Below are positions 1 to 8,536 of a stretch of 64,000 bases of DNA, piece after piece. The position numbers were made by a program, and so were the translations under genes. The notes beneath the pieces are model-generated. The model saw nothing but the letters and a program-made list of their open reading frames with translations. It did not search any database and was not told where the DNA came from. Each line of letters opens with the position of its first letter. Position 1 is the stretch's first letter. The stretch is from Vicinamibacterales bacterium (GTDB lineage Bacteria; Acidobacteriota; Vicinamibacteria; Vicinamibacterales; 2-12-FULL-66-21): the NCBI GenBank assembly GCA_036496585.1, contig DASXLB010000022.1:62001-126000 (forward strand). Direction: 5' to 3'.

Positions 1-336
1 GATCAAGCCGTAGTAACGCACCCTGTCGTCACGGGGGCCACTCTCCCCAACAACGAAGTAGTGACCCTGCGGAACGAGTTGGTCCCACGCTTCGGTCACG
101 GTTTGCAGCAACTCCGCTGACGCACCTTGAACCGCAACGTCGTTCACAGTGATGGAGGATTTATCAATGTGGACGCGATCACCAGCGATGGCGATAATCC
201 GCGAATCCGGAAGCGGGTCGCCATTCTCCCGTGCGACGAGGCGTACGGTATCGCCCCTGACGTATCTGGTCCCTTGTGCATGGGTCACTTGGACCAAGAC
301 GACTGCCGCGAGGACGACCAGAAGGGATTTCAGCAT
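1..336 (-). CDS. Secreted signal-peptidase-I-like protein, catalytic Ser absent (partial)
   Basis: The frame begins at ATG 336 with a strong GGAGGCGGGG Shine-Dalgarno and stays open to the left edge, so the C-terminus is missing (112 codons seen). Residues 1-20 are a hydrophobic signal sequence ending near THAQG. The rest matches the late boxes of signal peptidase I: SRIIAIAGDRVHI followed by a VNDV turn (family: KRVIGLPGD...VNG), then VPQGHYFVVGES, and a YYGLI segment resembling the SRYWG box. The S-M-x-P serine box that should lie in the N-terminal part is absent, and the usual catalytic Lys before the GD motif is replaced (DSRII). It is probably an exported, non-catalytic S26-fold protein. 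Family assignment is good; role unknown. Confidence 0.6.
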   Translation of the reverse strand, partial: MLKSLLVVLAAVVLVQVTHAQGTRYVRGDTVRLVARENGDPLPDSRIIAIAGDRVHIDKSSITVNDVAVQGASAELLQTVTEAWDQLVPQGHYFVVGESGPRDDRVRYYGLI

Positions 337-537
337 GCCCCGCCTCCTTTTTTGCGATAAACACTGTAGCCCGAGGACGGCATTTGAGAGGACCGGCTTT
401 TTCGGACCAAAGTCAGCGTGACACCCATTCGCGCTCCCCGATCCCGATCAATCTAGGGGTTGTACTCGCGATCGAGTTCTGGTACGGTGCCGCCATCGAT
501 GGCGAGAGCGGCACTGGCGATCGACGGTCGGGTGGGC

Positions 538-843
538 ATGTCTGCTATCGCTCCACGCCGGCCGGCCCGCCGATTCTGGCCGCAGGCGATCCTGTTCCTG
601 GCCTGCGCGATCCTCGTCAACGCTGTCTTCGGCGACAGGGGCCTCACCGAATCGATGCGCGCGCGACGGCAGTACGCCGCGGCGCAGCAGGAACTCGCCA
701 AGCTCAAGCGCGAGAACACCGCCCTTCGCGAGCGCATGCGCCGGCTCCGCAGCGATCCGGCCGCCATCGAAGCGATCGCTCGCGGTGAACTCGGGTTGCT
801 CCGTCAAGGTGAGGTGCTGGTCGTGGTCAAGGACGAGAGATGA
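538..843 (+). CDS. ftsB: FtsB/DivIC-type septum formation initiator
   Basis: A 101-residue protein with the FtsB/DivIC layout: a basic cytoplasmic N-terminus, one transmembrane helix at about residues 14-31, then a periplasmic coiled coil (about 38-72, rich in E/K/R/L heptads) ending in an EAIARGELGLLRQGE segment typical of the family. In known bacteria this protein bridges FtsL and FtsQ at the divisome. I chose ATG 538, preceded by GGGTGGGC; ATG 499 and TTG 460 are in-frame alternatives that add only low-complexity residues. It is not in a cell-division cluster here; the neighbours are an exported protein and an esterase. Family confident; exact subunit (FtsB versus FtsL) less so. Confidence 0.75.
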   Translation: MSAIAPRRPARRFWPQAILFLACAILVNAVFGDRGLTESMRARRQYAAAQQELAKLKRENTALRERMRRLRSDPAAIEAIARGELGLLRQGEVLVVVKDER

Positions 844-850
844 TCCTTGG

Positions 851-880
851 TTGGCAGTGAGCGGTTTACCACTCTGATAT
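851..880 (+). promoter_or_regulatory. Candidate sigma70 promoter of the esterase gene
   Basis: TTGGCA (851-856), an 18-bp spacer and TGATAT (875-880). The predicted transcription start falls within a few bases of ATG 890, so the leader would be almost absent. Read by eye only. Confidence 0.4.
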
Positions 881-889
881 TCTCGCGGC

Positions 890-2440
890 ATGAAGCCCCT
901 TCTCGCCGCATCTCTGATCGCCCTCCTCCTTCCCGCGGCAGTCGATCGCGTTGATATCAATTCCGGTCCGGTCTCCGGCACCACGGAGGCCGACGGACTG
1001 CGCGTCTACAAGGGCATTCCGTACGCAGCGCCGCCGGTCGGGCCGCTGCGCTGGCAACCGCCGCAGCCGGCGGCGGCGTGGACGGAGGTCCGCAAGGCGA
1101 CCGCCTTCGGGGCGCAGTGCATGCAGCGCCGTCAGTTCGCCGACATGGTGTTCCGCGCCAGCGGCATGAGCGAGGACTGCCTGTTTCTCAACGTCTGGAC
1201 ACCGGCAAAGACGGGCCGTGAACGGCTGCCGGTGCTGGTCTACTTCTACGGCGGCGGCTTCACGGCCGGCGACGGGTCCGAACCGCGCTACGACGGCGCC
1301 TTCATGGCGCGAAAGGGGATCGTCGCGCTGACGGTCAACTACCGGCTCGGCGTGTTCGGCTTCATGGCCCATCCCGAATTGACCAAGGAGTCGCCGAAGC
1401 ACGCGTCGGGCGACTACGGCCTGCTCGACCAGGTGGCGGCTCTCGCCTGGGTGCACGACAACATCGCGGCGTTCGGCGGCGATCCGCGGCACGTGACGAT
1501 CGCGGGCGAGTCGGCCGGATCGATCTCGGTCAGCGCACTGATGGCGTCGCCGCTGTCACGAGGCCTGATCGCCGGCGCCATCGGCGAGAGCGGCGCGGCG
1601 ATCAACCCGACCTTCGAGCCGGCGCCGCTGGCCCAGGCCGAAAAGACGGGGCAGGCGTTCGCGACCGCCGCGAAGGCCGAGTCGCTTGCCGATCTCAGGG
1701 CCATGCCGGCCGATGCCGTGCTCGCCGTTCAGGGCCCGCGGTTTCCCATCACGATCGACGGCGCCTTCCTGCCGAAGTCGGTCGCCGACATCTTCCGGGC
1801 CGGTGAACAGGCGCACGTGCCACTGCTCGCCGGGTGGAATTCACAGGAGAGTGCCGCGGCGGCAGTGCTGGGACGCGGCGTCGAGCCGACGGCCGAGGGT
1901 TACGCCAAGGCCGTCCGCGCGCTGCCAGGATTCGAAGCGCACGCGGACCAGGTGCTGGCGCTCTATTCGGGCCACACCCCCGACGAGGTGACCGACGCCG
2001 CCACAGCCCTGGCGAGTGACCGCTTCATCGCGTTCAGCACCTGGAAGTGGATCGATCTGCACGCGCAGACCGGCGGGAAGCCGACCTACCGCTACTACTA
2101 TTCGCGGCCACGCCCCGCGATGAACCCGGACAAGGGCCCCCAGGGAGCGGCCCGAGGCGCCGCGCACTCTGCAGAAATCGAATATGCGATGGGGAACCTG
2201 CCGGGCAACGACGTCTATGCGTGGACGAACGACGACCGGAAAGTGTCCGAGACGATGTCGACGTACTTCGCGAACTTCATCAAGACAGGCGACCCGAACG
2301 GCGGCAAGGCGCCAAAGTGGCCGGCGATCAAAAAAGCCGGTAACGCCGAGGTCATGCACATCGACGTAACTTCACGCGCCGAGGCCGACAAGACCCGTCC
2401 TCGGTATTTGCTGCTCGATCGGATCTACTCGGCGAAGTAG
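890..2440 (+). CDS. Secreted type B carboxylesterase
   Basis: A 516-residue alpha/beta hydrolase of the carboxylesterase B / p-nitrobenzyl esterase family, at the usual length. The N-terminus (MKPLLAASLIALLLPAA) is a signal sequence, so it likely acts in the periplasm or outside. Family landmarks are all present: the GIPYAAPPVGPLRW start, the EDCLFLNVWTP box, the FYGGGF oxyanion region, the nucleophile elbow GESAGS with Ser208, and likely acid Glu320 and base His426. It would hydrolyse carboxylic esters; the natural substrate cannot be read from sequence. It stands alone, converging on recA, with a long inverted repeat between them. Confidence 0.88.
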   Translation: MKPLLAASLIALLLPAAVDRVDINSGPVSGTTEADGLRVYKGIPYAAPPVGPLRWQPPQPAAAWTEVRKATAFGAQCMQRRQFADMVFRASGMSEDCLFLNVWTPAKTGRERLPVLVYFYGGGFTAGDGSEPRYDGAFMARKGIVALTVNYRLGVFGFMAHPELTKESPKHASGDYGLLDQVAALAWVHDNIAAFGGDPRHVTIAGESAGSISVSALMASPLSRGLIAGAIGESGAAINPTFEPAPLAQAEKTGQAFATAAKAESLADLRAMPADAVLAVQGPRFPITIDGAFLPKSVADIFRAGEQAHVPLLAGWNSQESAAAAVLGRGVEPTAEGYAKAVRALPGFEAHADQVLALYSGHTPDEVTDAATALASDRFIAFSTWKWIDLHAQTGGKPTYRYYYSRPRPAMNPDKGPQGAARGAAHSAEIEYAMGNLPGNDVYAWTNDDRKVSETMSTYFANFIKTGDPNGGKAPKWPAIKKAGNAEVMHIDVTSRAEADKTRPRYLLLDRIYSAK

Positions 2441-2447
2441 TCGCGGC

Positions 2448-2500
2448 CATGAACGGTCGATAGACCATTGGGCTGCCAAATGGTCCATCGACCGTTCATG
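2448..2500. repeat. Long inverted repeat between esterase and recA
   Basis: Two 22-nt arms (2448-2469 and 2479-2500) pair at 21 of 22 positions around a 9-nt loop; the one mismatch is A/G near position 2462. It lies between convergent genes. A second, shorter hairpin (AGGCCGG 2517-2523 / CCGGCCT 2530-2536) follows on the recA side. Neither has a clear T-run, so a Rho-independent terminator is possible but not shown; an mRNA 3' stabiliser or protein site is also possible. Confidence 0.6.
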
Positions 2501-2541
2501 ACCGCCACCCTTTCGAAGGCCGGACACTTCCGGCCTCGGCG

Positions 2542-3573
2542 TCAGACGGCCGTGGTTTCCTCTGCGAGGAGGCCCAGTTCTTTGCGGACTTTTTCCTCGA
2601 TCGCTTTTGCCGTCGCGGGGTTGTCCTTGAGGAACTGCTTGACGTTTTCGCGCCCCTGGCCGAGCCGTTCGCCGCTATAGGCGAACCAGGTACCGCTCTT
2701 GTCGACGATCTTCTTGTCGACCGCGATGTCGAGCAGGTCGCCCTCTCGCGAGATGCCTTCGCCGTACATGACGTCGAATTCCGCCTCGCGGAAGGGCGGG
2801 GCGACCTTGTTCTTGACGACCTTCACGCGCGTCCGGCCCCCGACGACGACGTCGCCGTCCTTGATGGCGCCGATGCGGCGGATGTCGACGCGCACCGAGG
2901 CGTAGAACTTCAGGGCGCGGCCTCCGGTCGTCGTTTCCGGGTTGCCGAACATCACGCCGATCTTCTCGCGCAGCTGATTGATGAAGATCAGGCAGGTCTT
3001 CGATTTCGACACGATGCCGGTGAGCTTGCGGAGCGCCTGCGACATGAGGCGCGCCTGCAGCCCCATCTGCGCTTCGCCCATTTCCCCTTCGATTTCGGCC
3101 CGCGGCACGAGCGCGGCCACCGAGTCGACCACGACCACATCGACGCCGCCAGATCGCACCAGGACCTCGACGATCTCGAGCGCCTGCTCGCCGTTGTCGG
3201 GCTGCGACACGAGCAGGTTGTCGAGATCGACGCCGAGCTTCCTGGCATACTGCGCGTCGAGCGCGTGCTCGGCATCGACGAACGCCGCCATGCCGCCGGT
3301 CTTCTGCGCCTCCGCGATCACTTGCAGCGCGAGCGTCGTCTTGCCCGAGGATTCGGGCCCGAAGATCTCGATGACGCGGCCGCGCGGCATGCCGCCAATC
3401 CCCAGCGCGTAGTCGAGGCTCACCGAGCCGGTGGAAATCGCGGGAATCTGGGCGATGACGTCCTTCGAGCCCAGACGCATGATCGAGCCCTTGCCGAACT
3501 GCTTTTCGATCTGGCCGACGGCCATCTCGACGGCCTTGAGGCGCTCGCGGTCGTTGCGATCTTCAGCTGCCAT
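2542..3573 (-). CDS. recA: Recombinase RecA
   Basis: A 343-residue RecA of normal length. It forms ATP-dependent filaments on single-stranded DNA for homologous recombination and repair, and stimulates LexA-type self-cleavage in bacteria that have it. Walker [10 protein letters not shown] lies at residues 72-80, with the [15 protein letters not shown] Walker B region, the QALRKLTG loop, and [14 protein letters not shown]2 segment. The start is ATG 3573 with AGGAG seven bases upstream; an in-frame extension to 3741 adds 56 residues unlike any RecA and crosses the promoter, so it is rejected. Monocistronic, with its own promoter at 3617-3645. Confidence 0.98.
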   Translation of the reverse strand: MAAEDRNDRERLKAVEMAVGQIEKQFGKGSIMRLGSKDVIAQIPAISTGSVSLDYALGIGGMPRGRVIEIFGPESSGKTTLALQVIAEAQKTGGMAAFVDAEHALDAQYARKLGVDLDNLLVSQPDNGEQALEIVEVLVRSGGVDVVVVDSVAALVPRAEIEGEMGEAQMGLQARLMSQALRKLTGIVSKSKTCLIFINQLREKIGVMFGNPETTTGGRALKFYASVRVDIRRIGAIKDGDVVVGGRTRVKVVKNKVAPPFREAEFDVMYGEGISREGDLLDIAVDKKIVDKSGTWFAYSGERLGQGRENVKQFLKDNPATAKAIEEKVRKELGLLAEETTAV

Positions 3574-3616
3574 GAATGCTCCTGACTGACGTGTGCGGTT
3601 CGTCGCGGTGGTCCGA

Positions 3617-3645
3617 ATTCTAAAGTCGTGCCCGACAGCTGTCAA
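3617..3645 (-). promoter_or_regulatory. recA sigma70 promoter with overlapping palindrome
   Basis: On the minus strand: TTGACA (3645-3640), a 17-bp spacer and TAGAAT (3622-3617), near consensus. A perfect 10-bp palindrome GACAGCTGTC (3634-3643) overlaps the -35 and could be an operator. I see neither an E. coli-type CTGT-N8-ACAG SOS box nor a GAAC-N4-GTTC box. The remaining upstream stretch to 3873 holds no gene that I can support; it contains a hairpin GCGCAACC-CC-GGTTGCGC at 3749-3766. Confidence 0.75.
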
Positions 3646-3873
3646 GCGAAAGATGTTCACGTCGTCTTCGTAGCTGACTGTAAAAGCGCGACTTGCATGC
3701 GACTGCCACTTTCGCCCCGGTTGCAGGAGTGTGCAGCCCACGCCCGCAGCGCAACCCCGGTTGCGCCACCCGAGCAGCCTACCGGTGCCCGGTGACAGAC
3801 GGGGTCATCTATGATCGGCAGGCCCATGCCGCCATTCGTCAGCTCTTCGCGTGTGATCCAGGGCGCCTGATCG

Positions 3874-4362
3874 ATGCCCTCGCCGGTCGGACACGGGTTG
3901 GGAGGGATCGCCGCAGCGTGGCCGCTCGTGCCCGAGCGGACGCGCCGCGCGGCCCTGATCGTGGCTTCGGCCGCCATCGCGCCGGATCTGGACCTGCTGC
4001 TTGGCACGCACCGCGGTGCCAGCCACAGCCTGGGCTCGGCGCTCATTGCCGGCGCGGCGATGGCGGCGATCGCGCGGCGGAATCGTTGGCGGTGGGGCGC
4101 CGCGGTCGCTCTCGCCTGGGCGTCGCACGTCCTGCTCGACTGGCTGAGCAACGACACGCGCCCGCCGATCGGCATCATGGCGTTCTGGCCGCTGACGCAC
4201 CGCTACTACAAGTCCGCCATCGAGATCTTTCCGGCGGTATCGCGCAAGTACTGGGAAGCGCGCTTCTGGCGCTACAACGCACACGCCGTCGCGGTCGAGC
4301 TTGTCGTGCTCGGACCGGTCGCGGCGCTGGCGCTCTGGCGGTGGCGCCGGCGGACGGCGTAA
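3874..4362 (+). CDS. YdjM/DUF457-type membrane-bound metal-dependent hydrolase
   Basis: A 162-residue membrane protein of the YdjM/YbcI (DUF457) family. The family pattern of paired His/Asp metal ligands is present: PVGHGLGG near the N-terminus, APDLDLLLG, HRGASHSL, and SHVLLDWLSND, spread over three or four hydrophobic segments, with a basic C-terminus (WRWRRRTA). Members are annotated as inner-membrane metal-dependent hydrolases; the E. coli member is a LexA-regulated gene, which makes the position divergent from recA notable, but no shared operator is visible. Biochemical substrate unknown. Confidence 0.7.
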   Translation: MPSPVGHGLGGIAAAWPLVPERTRRAALIVASAAIAPDLDLLLGTHRGASHSLGSALIAGAAMAAIARRNRWRWGAAVALAWASHVLLDWLSNDTRPPIGIMAFWPLTHRYYKSAIEIFPAVSRKYWEARFWRYNAHAVAVELVVLGPVAALALWRWRRRTA

Positions 4363-4414
4363 TCGCGCCCGCCGGCCGTCCCGATGCCGGCCGTCCGTCC
4401 CCCGGCCCCACGCG

Positions 4415-5071
4415 TCACCCGTGCGCGGACCCGAGGATGTTCACGGCGCGCGCCGCAAGCAGCGCCAGCGCGACCAGCGAGATCAGCGACTGCACGATCA
4501 TCAGGATCTTGCCCCAGCGGGTCAGCACCGGGGTATCGGTCGGCGAGAATGCGGTGCTGGAGTTGAACGCCAGAAAGAGATAGTCGATGAACTGGGGCGC
4601 CCAGCGGGCCGCTTCCGGATCGAAACCCGCGGGCGTCATCATCTGCGGGAAGAGGAAAGCGCCCCCCGTGTGCCGTTCGCGCCGGTCGCGCGCGTTCGGG
4701 CCGCCGGCGTCGAGACGCCAGTACCAGAGCGCAAACACCAGAATGTTGGTCAGCCACAACGACGCCGCCGATATGAGCAGCTCCGCTCCGGATTCCTCCT
4801 GGGCCGGCAGCGCCGCGACCAGCAGCGCCAGCGACGCGATCATGGCCAGTGTCAGCACGACGTTGACCGTGAGCCCGATCGCGTGGTTCATCCGATGCCG
4901 GCCGGACCGTCCGGCCGCCACGAGCGGCACGAGCAGCACGCCGACGACGACCGGCAGGACCATCCGCGGTCCGACGATCAGCCTCGGCGGCAGCGCCAGA
5001 TTGAGACCGGCGACGGCGATGACGGCGATGAGCGCGTGCCAGCGTGGTTCGGGTTCGATCGGGGCGATCAC
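4415..5071 (-). CDS. Polytopic membrane protein of unknown function
   Basis: A 218-residue protein with about five hydrophobic segments (near 12-30, 37-55, 64-88, 98-117 and 186-210). Between the fourth and fifth is a hydrophilic region with conserved-looking WRLDAGGPN and FLAFNSSTAFSPTDTP stretches; similar sequences occur in uncharacterised integral membrane proteins, and the last loop plus helix is reminiscent of a channel-like re-entrant loop, which is only an impression. The GTG start overlaps the stop of the upstream gene by four bases (GTGA), so the two are co-transcribed and probably translationally coupled. Confidence 0.6.
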   Translation of the reverse strand: MIAPIEPEPRWHALIAVIAVAGLNLALPPRLIVGPRMVLPVVVGVLLVPLVAAGRSGRHRMNHAIGLTVNVVLTLAMIASLALLVAALPAQEESGAELLISAASLWLTNILVFALWYWRLDAGGPNARDRRERHTGGAFLFPQMMTPAGFDPEAARWAPQFIDYLFLAFNSSTAFSPTDTPVLTRWGKILMIVQSLISLVALALLAARAVNILGSAHG

Positions 5072-5970
5072 GATCCGCCGTCGCGCTTCGCCGTGACGCG
5101 GCTGACCGTCAGGAAGCGGTGGTAGTCGCGGAACGTCGTCGTGCTCCGCATCGACTGCAGTCCATTGCGGACGACGACCAGCGACTCGATCGATTCGGGC
5201 AGCAGGATGATCTCGTCGGGATCGCGGAAGGCGATTTCCTTGAATCGCATCGACCGATCCTCGCGATCGAGCGTCACGTAGGGGCTCAGTCCATGCTTGC
5301 GCTGCAGCGGCGACGGCACCCGTAGATCGACAGGGCCGGCGTTGTAGCGGTCAACGCGCAGGACCTCATAGCTGAGCGCATCGACCCAGACGCGGCCGCG
5401 GACCGCGATCGGACCGCGCCAGTCGAAGCAGTCGTCGTGGCCGCGCGGGTCCTCGATGAGATCGGCCTTGTTCGTGCGGTCCGCCGATTCGAAATCGAGT
5501 ACGAGTGCGGCGCGGTTGCGCTCGCGGGTCTCGTGCACCGCGGTGAAGCGATACTCCTCGCTGTGCGATCGCAGCAGGAAGGCCAGCGGTTCGGCCGAAA
5601 ACGGATCAGGATCGGTGCAGCCGGAGCGGTCTGTCCGGTCGCGGTCGCGCGGCTCGCGTCCGTTCACGCGGCGGATGTCTCGGATCAGCCGGGCTTCCGG
5701 CAGCGGCTGGCCGTCCGAGGCTTCGGCCTCGACGCGCAGCTCGGACTCGACCGTCCGCGACAAGCCCTCCCAGCTCCAGTCCCGGTTGACCGGCTGCATG
5801 GTCGAGGTTTCCGTGCAGACGAGGCTCTGGGCGCGGTGGTAGTAGCGGGTCACGCGGTCGCCGATGTGCTCGAGCAGGCGTCCGACCTCGGACGACTGCG
5901 GCGCGGCGACGGCCGGCAGCGTGCACGTCCCGGCCAGCGCCACGATCGCCAGCAGCGGCGGCCGGGTCAT
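5068..5970 (-). CDS. Secreted protein of unknown function
   Basis: A 300-residue protein beginning at ATG 5970 with a signal sequence (MTRPPLLAIVALAGTC...VAA). The mature part is soluble and rich in charged residues, with a central Cys-Asp acidic patch (SGCTDPDPF) and a second Cys in HDDCFDW. Segments such as VRGRVWVDALSYEVLRVDRY and a late FRDYHRFLTVSRV resemble the outer-membrane lipoprotein-sorting / LolB-like beta-sheet folds seen in many acidobacterial secreted proteins, but I do not recognise the family firmly. An in-frame extension to 6096 would hide the signal peptide and is rejected. First gene of a two-gene leftward unit. Confidence 0.65.
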   Translation of the reverse strand: MTRPPLLAIVALAGTCTLPAVAAPQSSEVGRLLEHIGDRVTRYYHRAQSLVCTETSTMQPVNRDWSWEGLSRTVESELRVEAEASDGQPLPEARLIRDIRRVNGREPRDRDRTDRSGCTDPDPFSAEPLAFLLRSHSEEYRFTAVHETRERNRAALVLDFESADRTNKADLIEDPRGHDDCFDWRGPIAVRGRVWVDALSYEVLRVDRYNAGPVDLRVPSPLQRKHGLSPYVTLDREDRSMRFKEIAFRDPDEIILLPESIESLVVVRNGLQSMRSTTTFRDYHRFLTVSRVTAKRDGGS

Positions 5971-6121
5971 CCGAGCGTCTCCAGGCAGACGAACCTCGGC
6001 GTGCTCTCCGCACGGTCGTTCTTCACAAGATGAATCGGCCACCGAGACACGTTCATCCAGGCCCTCCGGGTTCGCGCGCGCCAGTGTATCGCACACCGGC
6101 CGCGGCGCCCCGCAGGCAGGC

Positions 6122-6970
6122 TCAATAATTGTAAAATCCCCGCCCGCTCTTCCGCCCGAGCTGCCCGGCCGCCACCATGCGGCGCAGCAGCGGGCACGGA
6201 CGATACTTCGGATCGCCGAGGCCGTCCTGCAGCACGGTAAGAATCGCGAGACAGACGTCCAGGCCGATGAAATCCGCGAGCGTCAATGGCCCCATCGGGT
6301 GGTTCATGCCCAGCTTCATGACGGTGTCGATCGCCTCCGGCGATCCGACCCCTTCCATGACCGCGTAGATCGCCTCGTTGATCATCGGCATCAGGATGCG
6401 ATTGGCGATGAAGCCGGGATAATCGGCCGCCGTCACCGGCGTCTTGCCGAGCGTCGTGCACAGGTCGGTCGCCAGACGCATCGACTCGTCGGAGGTCGCC
6501 TGTCCGCGGATCAACTCGACCAGCACCATCAGCGGCACCGGGTTCATGAAGTGCATGCCCAGCACCCTGTCGGGTCGTCTGGTCGCCGCGCCGAGCGCGG
6601 TGATGGAGATCGATGACGTGTTCGACGACAGGACGACGTCGGGTCGCGTGATCGCGTCGAGCCGCGCCAGTGTCGCGATCTTGGCCTCGACGTTTTCGGC
6701 GATCGCCTCGACGACGTAGTCCGCATCCGCGAGGCCATCGAGTGAGGACGAGGTCGTCAGGCGGCCGAGCGCCGCGTCGCGGGCGTCCGCCGACAGCTTG
6801 CCCTTCTCGACGAAGCGGTCGAGGCTCCTGCCGATCGTGCCGAGCGCCTTGTCGAGCGCGCCGGGAAACGTATCGCACAGCCGCGTGGCGTAACCCGCCT
6901 GGGCGAAGACCTGCGCGATGCCATTGCCCATCGTCCCGGCGCCGACGACGCCGACCGTCTTGATCTCCAT
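6122..6970 (-). CDS. hbd: 3-hydroxybutyryl-CoA dehydrogenase
   Basis: A 282-residue NAD(P)-dependent 3-hydroxyacyl-CoA dehydrogenase of the short, monofunctional Hbd/PaaH type. It interconverts acetoacetyl-CoA and 3-hydroxybutyryl-CoA. The Rossmann start VGVVGAGTMGNGIAQ is at residues 5-19; catalytic-region landmarks are SSNTSSISIT, GMHFMNPVPLM (His of the His-Glu pair) and the GVGSPEAIDTVMKLGMNHPMGPL helix of the C-terminal domain, ending GRKSGRGFYNY. Start: ATG 6970; a GTG four codons earlier is possible. It lies 23 bp downstream of a thiolase, the expected metabolic partner. Confidence 0.92.
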   Translation of the reverse strand: MEIKTVGVVGAGTMGNGIAQVFAQAGYATRLCDTFPGALDKALGTIGRSLDRFVEKGKLSADARDAALGRLTTSSSLDGLADADYVVEAIAENVEAKIATLARLDAITRPDVVLSSNTSSISITALGAATRRPDRVLGMHFMNPVPLMVLVELIRGQATSDESMRLATDLCTTLGKTPVTAADYPGFIANRILMPMINEAIYAVMEGVGSPEAIDTVMKLGMNHPMGPLTLADFIGLDVCLAILTVLQDGLGDPKYRPCPLLRRMVAAGQLGRKSGRGFYNY

Positions 6971-6993
6971 GTGCGCTGTCACTCCGCTGCGAG

Positions 6994-8181
6994 CTAGGCC
7001 GAGAGGGTTTCGATGGCGAGCGACACGCCGTTGCCGCCGCCCAGGCAGAGTGCCGCGATGCCGCGCCGGCCACCGGTGCGCCGCAGCGCGTGAATCAGCG
7101 TGGTCAGCACGCGCGCGCCGCTGGCCCCGATCGGATGGCCGAGCGCCACCGCCCCGCCCTGCACGTTGACCTTCGCAGGCGCAAGACCGAGCTCGTGGAG
7201 GACGGCCACCATCTGGACCGAGAAGGCCTCGTTAATCTCGAACAGGTCGACGTCTGCGAGCGCCCAGCCGACCTTGGCCGCCACCTTCCGGACGGCTTCG
7301 ACGGGCGTCATCAGCACCAGCTTCGGCGCGAGCCCGCTGGCGGCCTGTCCGACGATCCGGACGAGCGGGGTCAGTCCGAGCGACTTCGCCTTGTCGGCGG
7401 ACATCACCACCAGCGCCGCGGCGCCGTCGTTGACCCCTGGCGCGTTGCCGGCGGTGACCGTTCCGTCTGTCTTGAAGGCGGGTTTCAGCGCGGAGAGCGC
7501 CTCGATCGATGTCTCAGCGCGCACCGCTTCGTCGCGGTCGAACACGACCGCCGGCCCCTTTTTCTGCGGGATGTCCACGGCGACGATCTCGTCGGCGAAC
7601 CAGCCCTGCTCGCTCGCGTGCGCCGCCTTGCGATGACTGTCGACGGCGTAGGCGTCCTGGGCGTCGCGTCCAACGCCGTAGCGTTCCGACACGTATTCCC
7701 CGGCCAATCCCATGTGGCACTGCTCGAACGCGCACCACAGCCCGTCGTGGATCATCGCGTCGACGAGCGTCCCGTTGCCCATGCGCAGGCCTTCTCGCAG
7801 GCGCTGCACCAGGTACGGCGTGTGGCTCATCGACTCCATGCCGCCCGCCACGGCCACGTCGATGTCGCCGGTGGCGATGCCCTGCGCGGCGAGCATCACG
7901 GCCTTCAGGCCCGAGCCGCAGACTTTGTTGACGGTCGTCGCGGAGACGCGCTCGTGCAGGCCTCCTCGGAGGGCGGCCTGCCGCGCCGGGTTCTGGCCCT
8001 CGCCGGCGGTCACCACGTTGCCCATGATGCATTCCTCGACCAGGGCCGCATCGATACCGGCGCGGCGAACCGCCTCGCGCACGGCGATCGCGCCGAGCTC
8101 GGGAGCGGTGAAATCCTTCAGTGAACCGAGAAACCTGCCGGTGGCCGTACGGACGGCGGAGACGATTACCGCTTCCCGCAT
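6994..8181 (-). CDS. Acetyl-CoA acetyltransferase (thiolase)
   Basis: A 395-residue type II thiolase. It condenses two acetyl-CoA to acetoacetyl-CoA or runs in reverse in beta-oxidation. The acyl-carrying Cys sits in [12 protein letters not shown], the active-site His in [16 protein letters not shown], and the second Cys in CLGGGNG; the N-terminus [16 protein letters not shown] is typical. ATG 8181 is chosen because this is the family start; the upstream in-frame extension to 8361 is an Arg-rich shadow of the next gene. Its start overlaps the preceding DUF721 gene by 16 bp, and 3-hydroxybutyryl-CoA dehydrogenase follows, so this is a C4 acyl-CoA unit. Confidence 0.93.
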   Translation of the reverse strand: MREAVIVSAVRTATGRFLGSLKDFTAPELGAIAVREAVRRAGIDAALVEECIMGNVVTAGEGQNPARQAALRGGLHERVSATTVNKVCGSGLKAVMLAAQGIATGDIDVAVAGGMESMSHTPYLVQRLREGLRMGNGTLVDAMIHDGLWCAFEQCHMGLAGEYVSERYGVGRDAQDAYAVDSHRKAAHASEQGWFADEIVAVDIPQKKGPAVVFDRDEAVRAETSIEALSALKPAFKTDGTVTAGNAPGVNDGAAALVVMSADKAKSLGLTPLVRIVGQAASGLAPKLVLMTPVEAVRKVAAKVGWALADVDLFEINEAFSVQMVAVLHELGLAPAKVNVQGGAVALGHPIGASGARVLTTLIHALRRTGGRRGIAALCLGGGNGVSLAIETLSA

Positions 8182-8450
8182 ACCTTGATCCCCGTCACGG
8201 CGTCGTGGCCGAGCAATTGCTGGATGCGGTGAAGAATCGTGTCGCCGACACGCTCGATCTCGCGCGACCAGCGCGGATCCTTCGGCGTGACGAACAGCAC
8301 GCCGTTGCGCGCCTCGACCGTGGCGGCACGGCCCATCGCGGGGCCCGCCGCGACCGTCCACGCGAACGCCGTCCTCGCCGGCGAAGCGGGCTGGCGCCGG
8401 ATGACATCGGCGATCACGCCCGGGGCGAACGACTGGAGCGAATCCATCAC
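8166..8450 (-). CDS. Short DUF721 / DciA-like protein
   Basis: A 94-residue protein built almost entirely of the DUF721 domain: [33 protein letters not shown] followed by a helix ending LHRIQQLLG and a short GIKV strand. DUF721 includes DciA, the ancestral loader of the DnaB helicase; this short form lacks the extra C-terminal region of longer DciA proteins. Start is GTG 8450 or ATG 8447. Placement inside an acyl-CoA gene block gives no support for a replication role, so the functional call is by family only. Confidence 0.7.
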   Translation of the reverse strand: MMDSLQSFAPGVIADVIRRQPASPARTAFAWTVAAGPAMGRAATVEARNGVLFVTPKDPRWSREIERVGDTILHRIQQLLGHDAVTGIKVCGKR

Positions 8451-8536
8451 GCGATCATACGCTCAGTGGCAGGCGCAGCGATCGCCGACGCGCCGCGTAT
8501 CGGCAGGTGACGGTCGATGTGCAGGGACGCCGTGAC

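Noticed and set aside
3574-3741. N-terminal extension of RecA
   Set aside because: Crosses the promoter and is unlike RecA; ATG 3573 has a Shine-Dalgarno.
3749-3766. Possible tRNA or small RNA in the recA upstream region
   Set aside because: Only a short 8-bp hairpin; no tRNA arms, T-loop sequence or CCA region.
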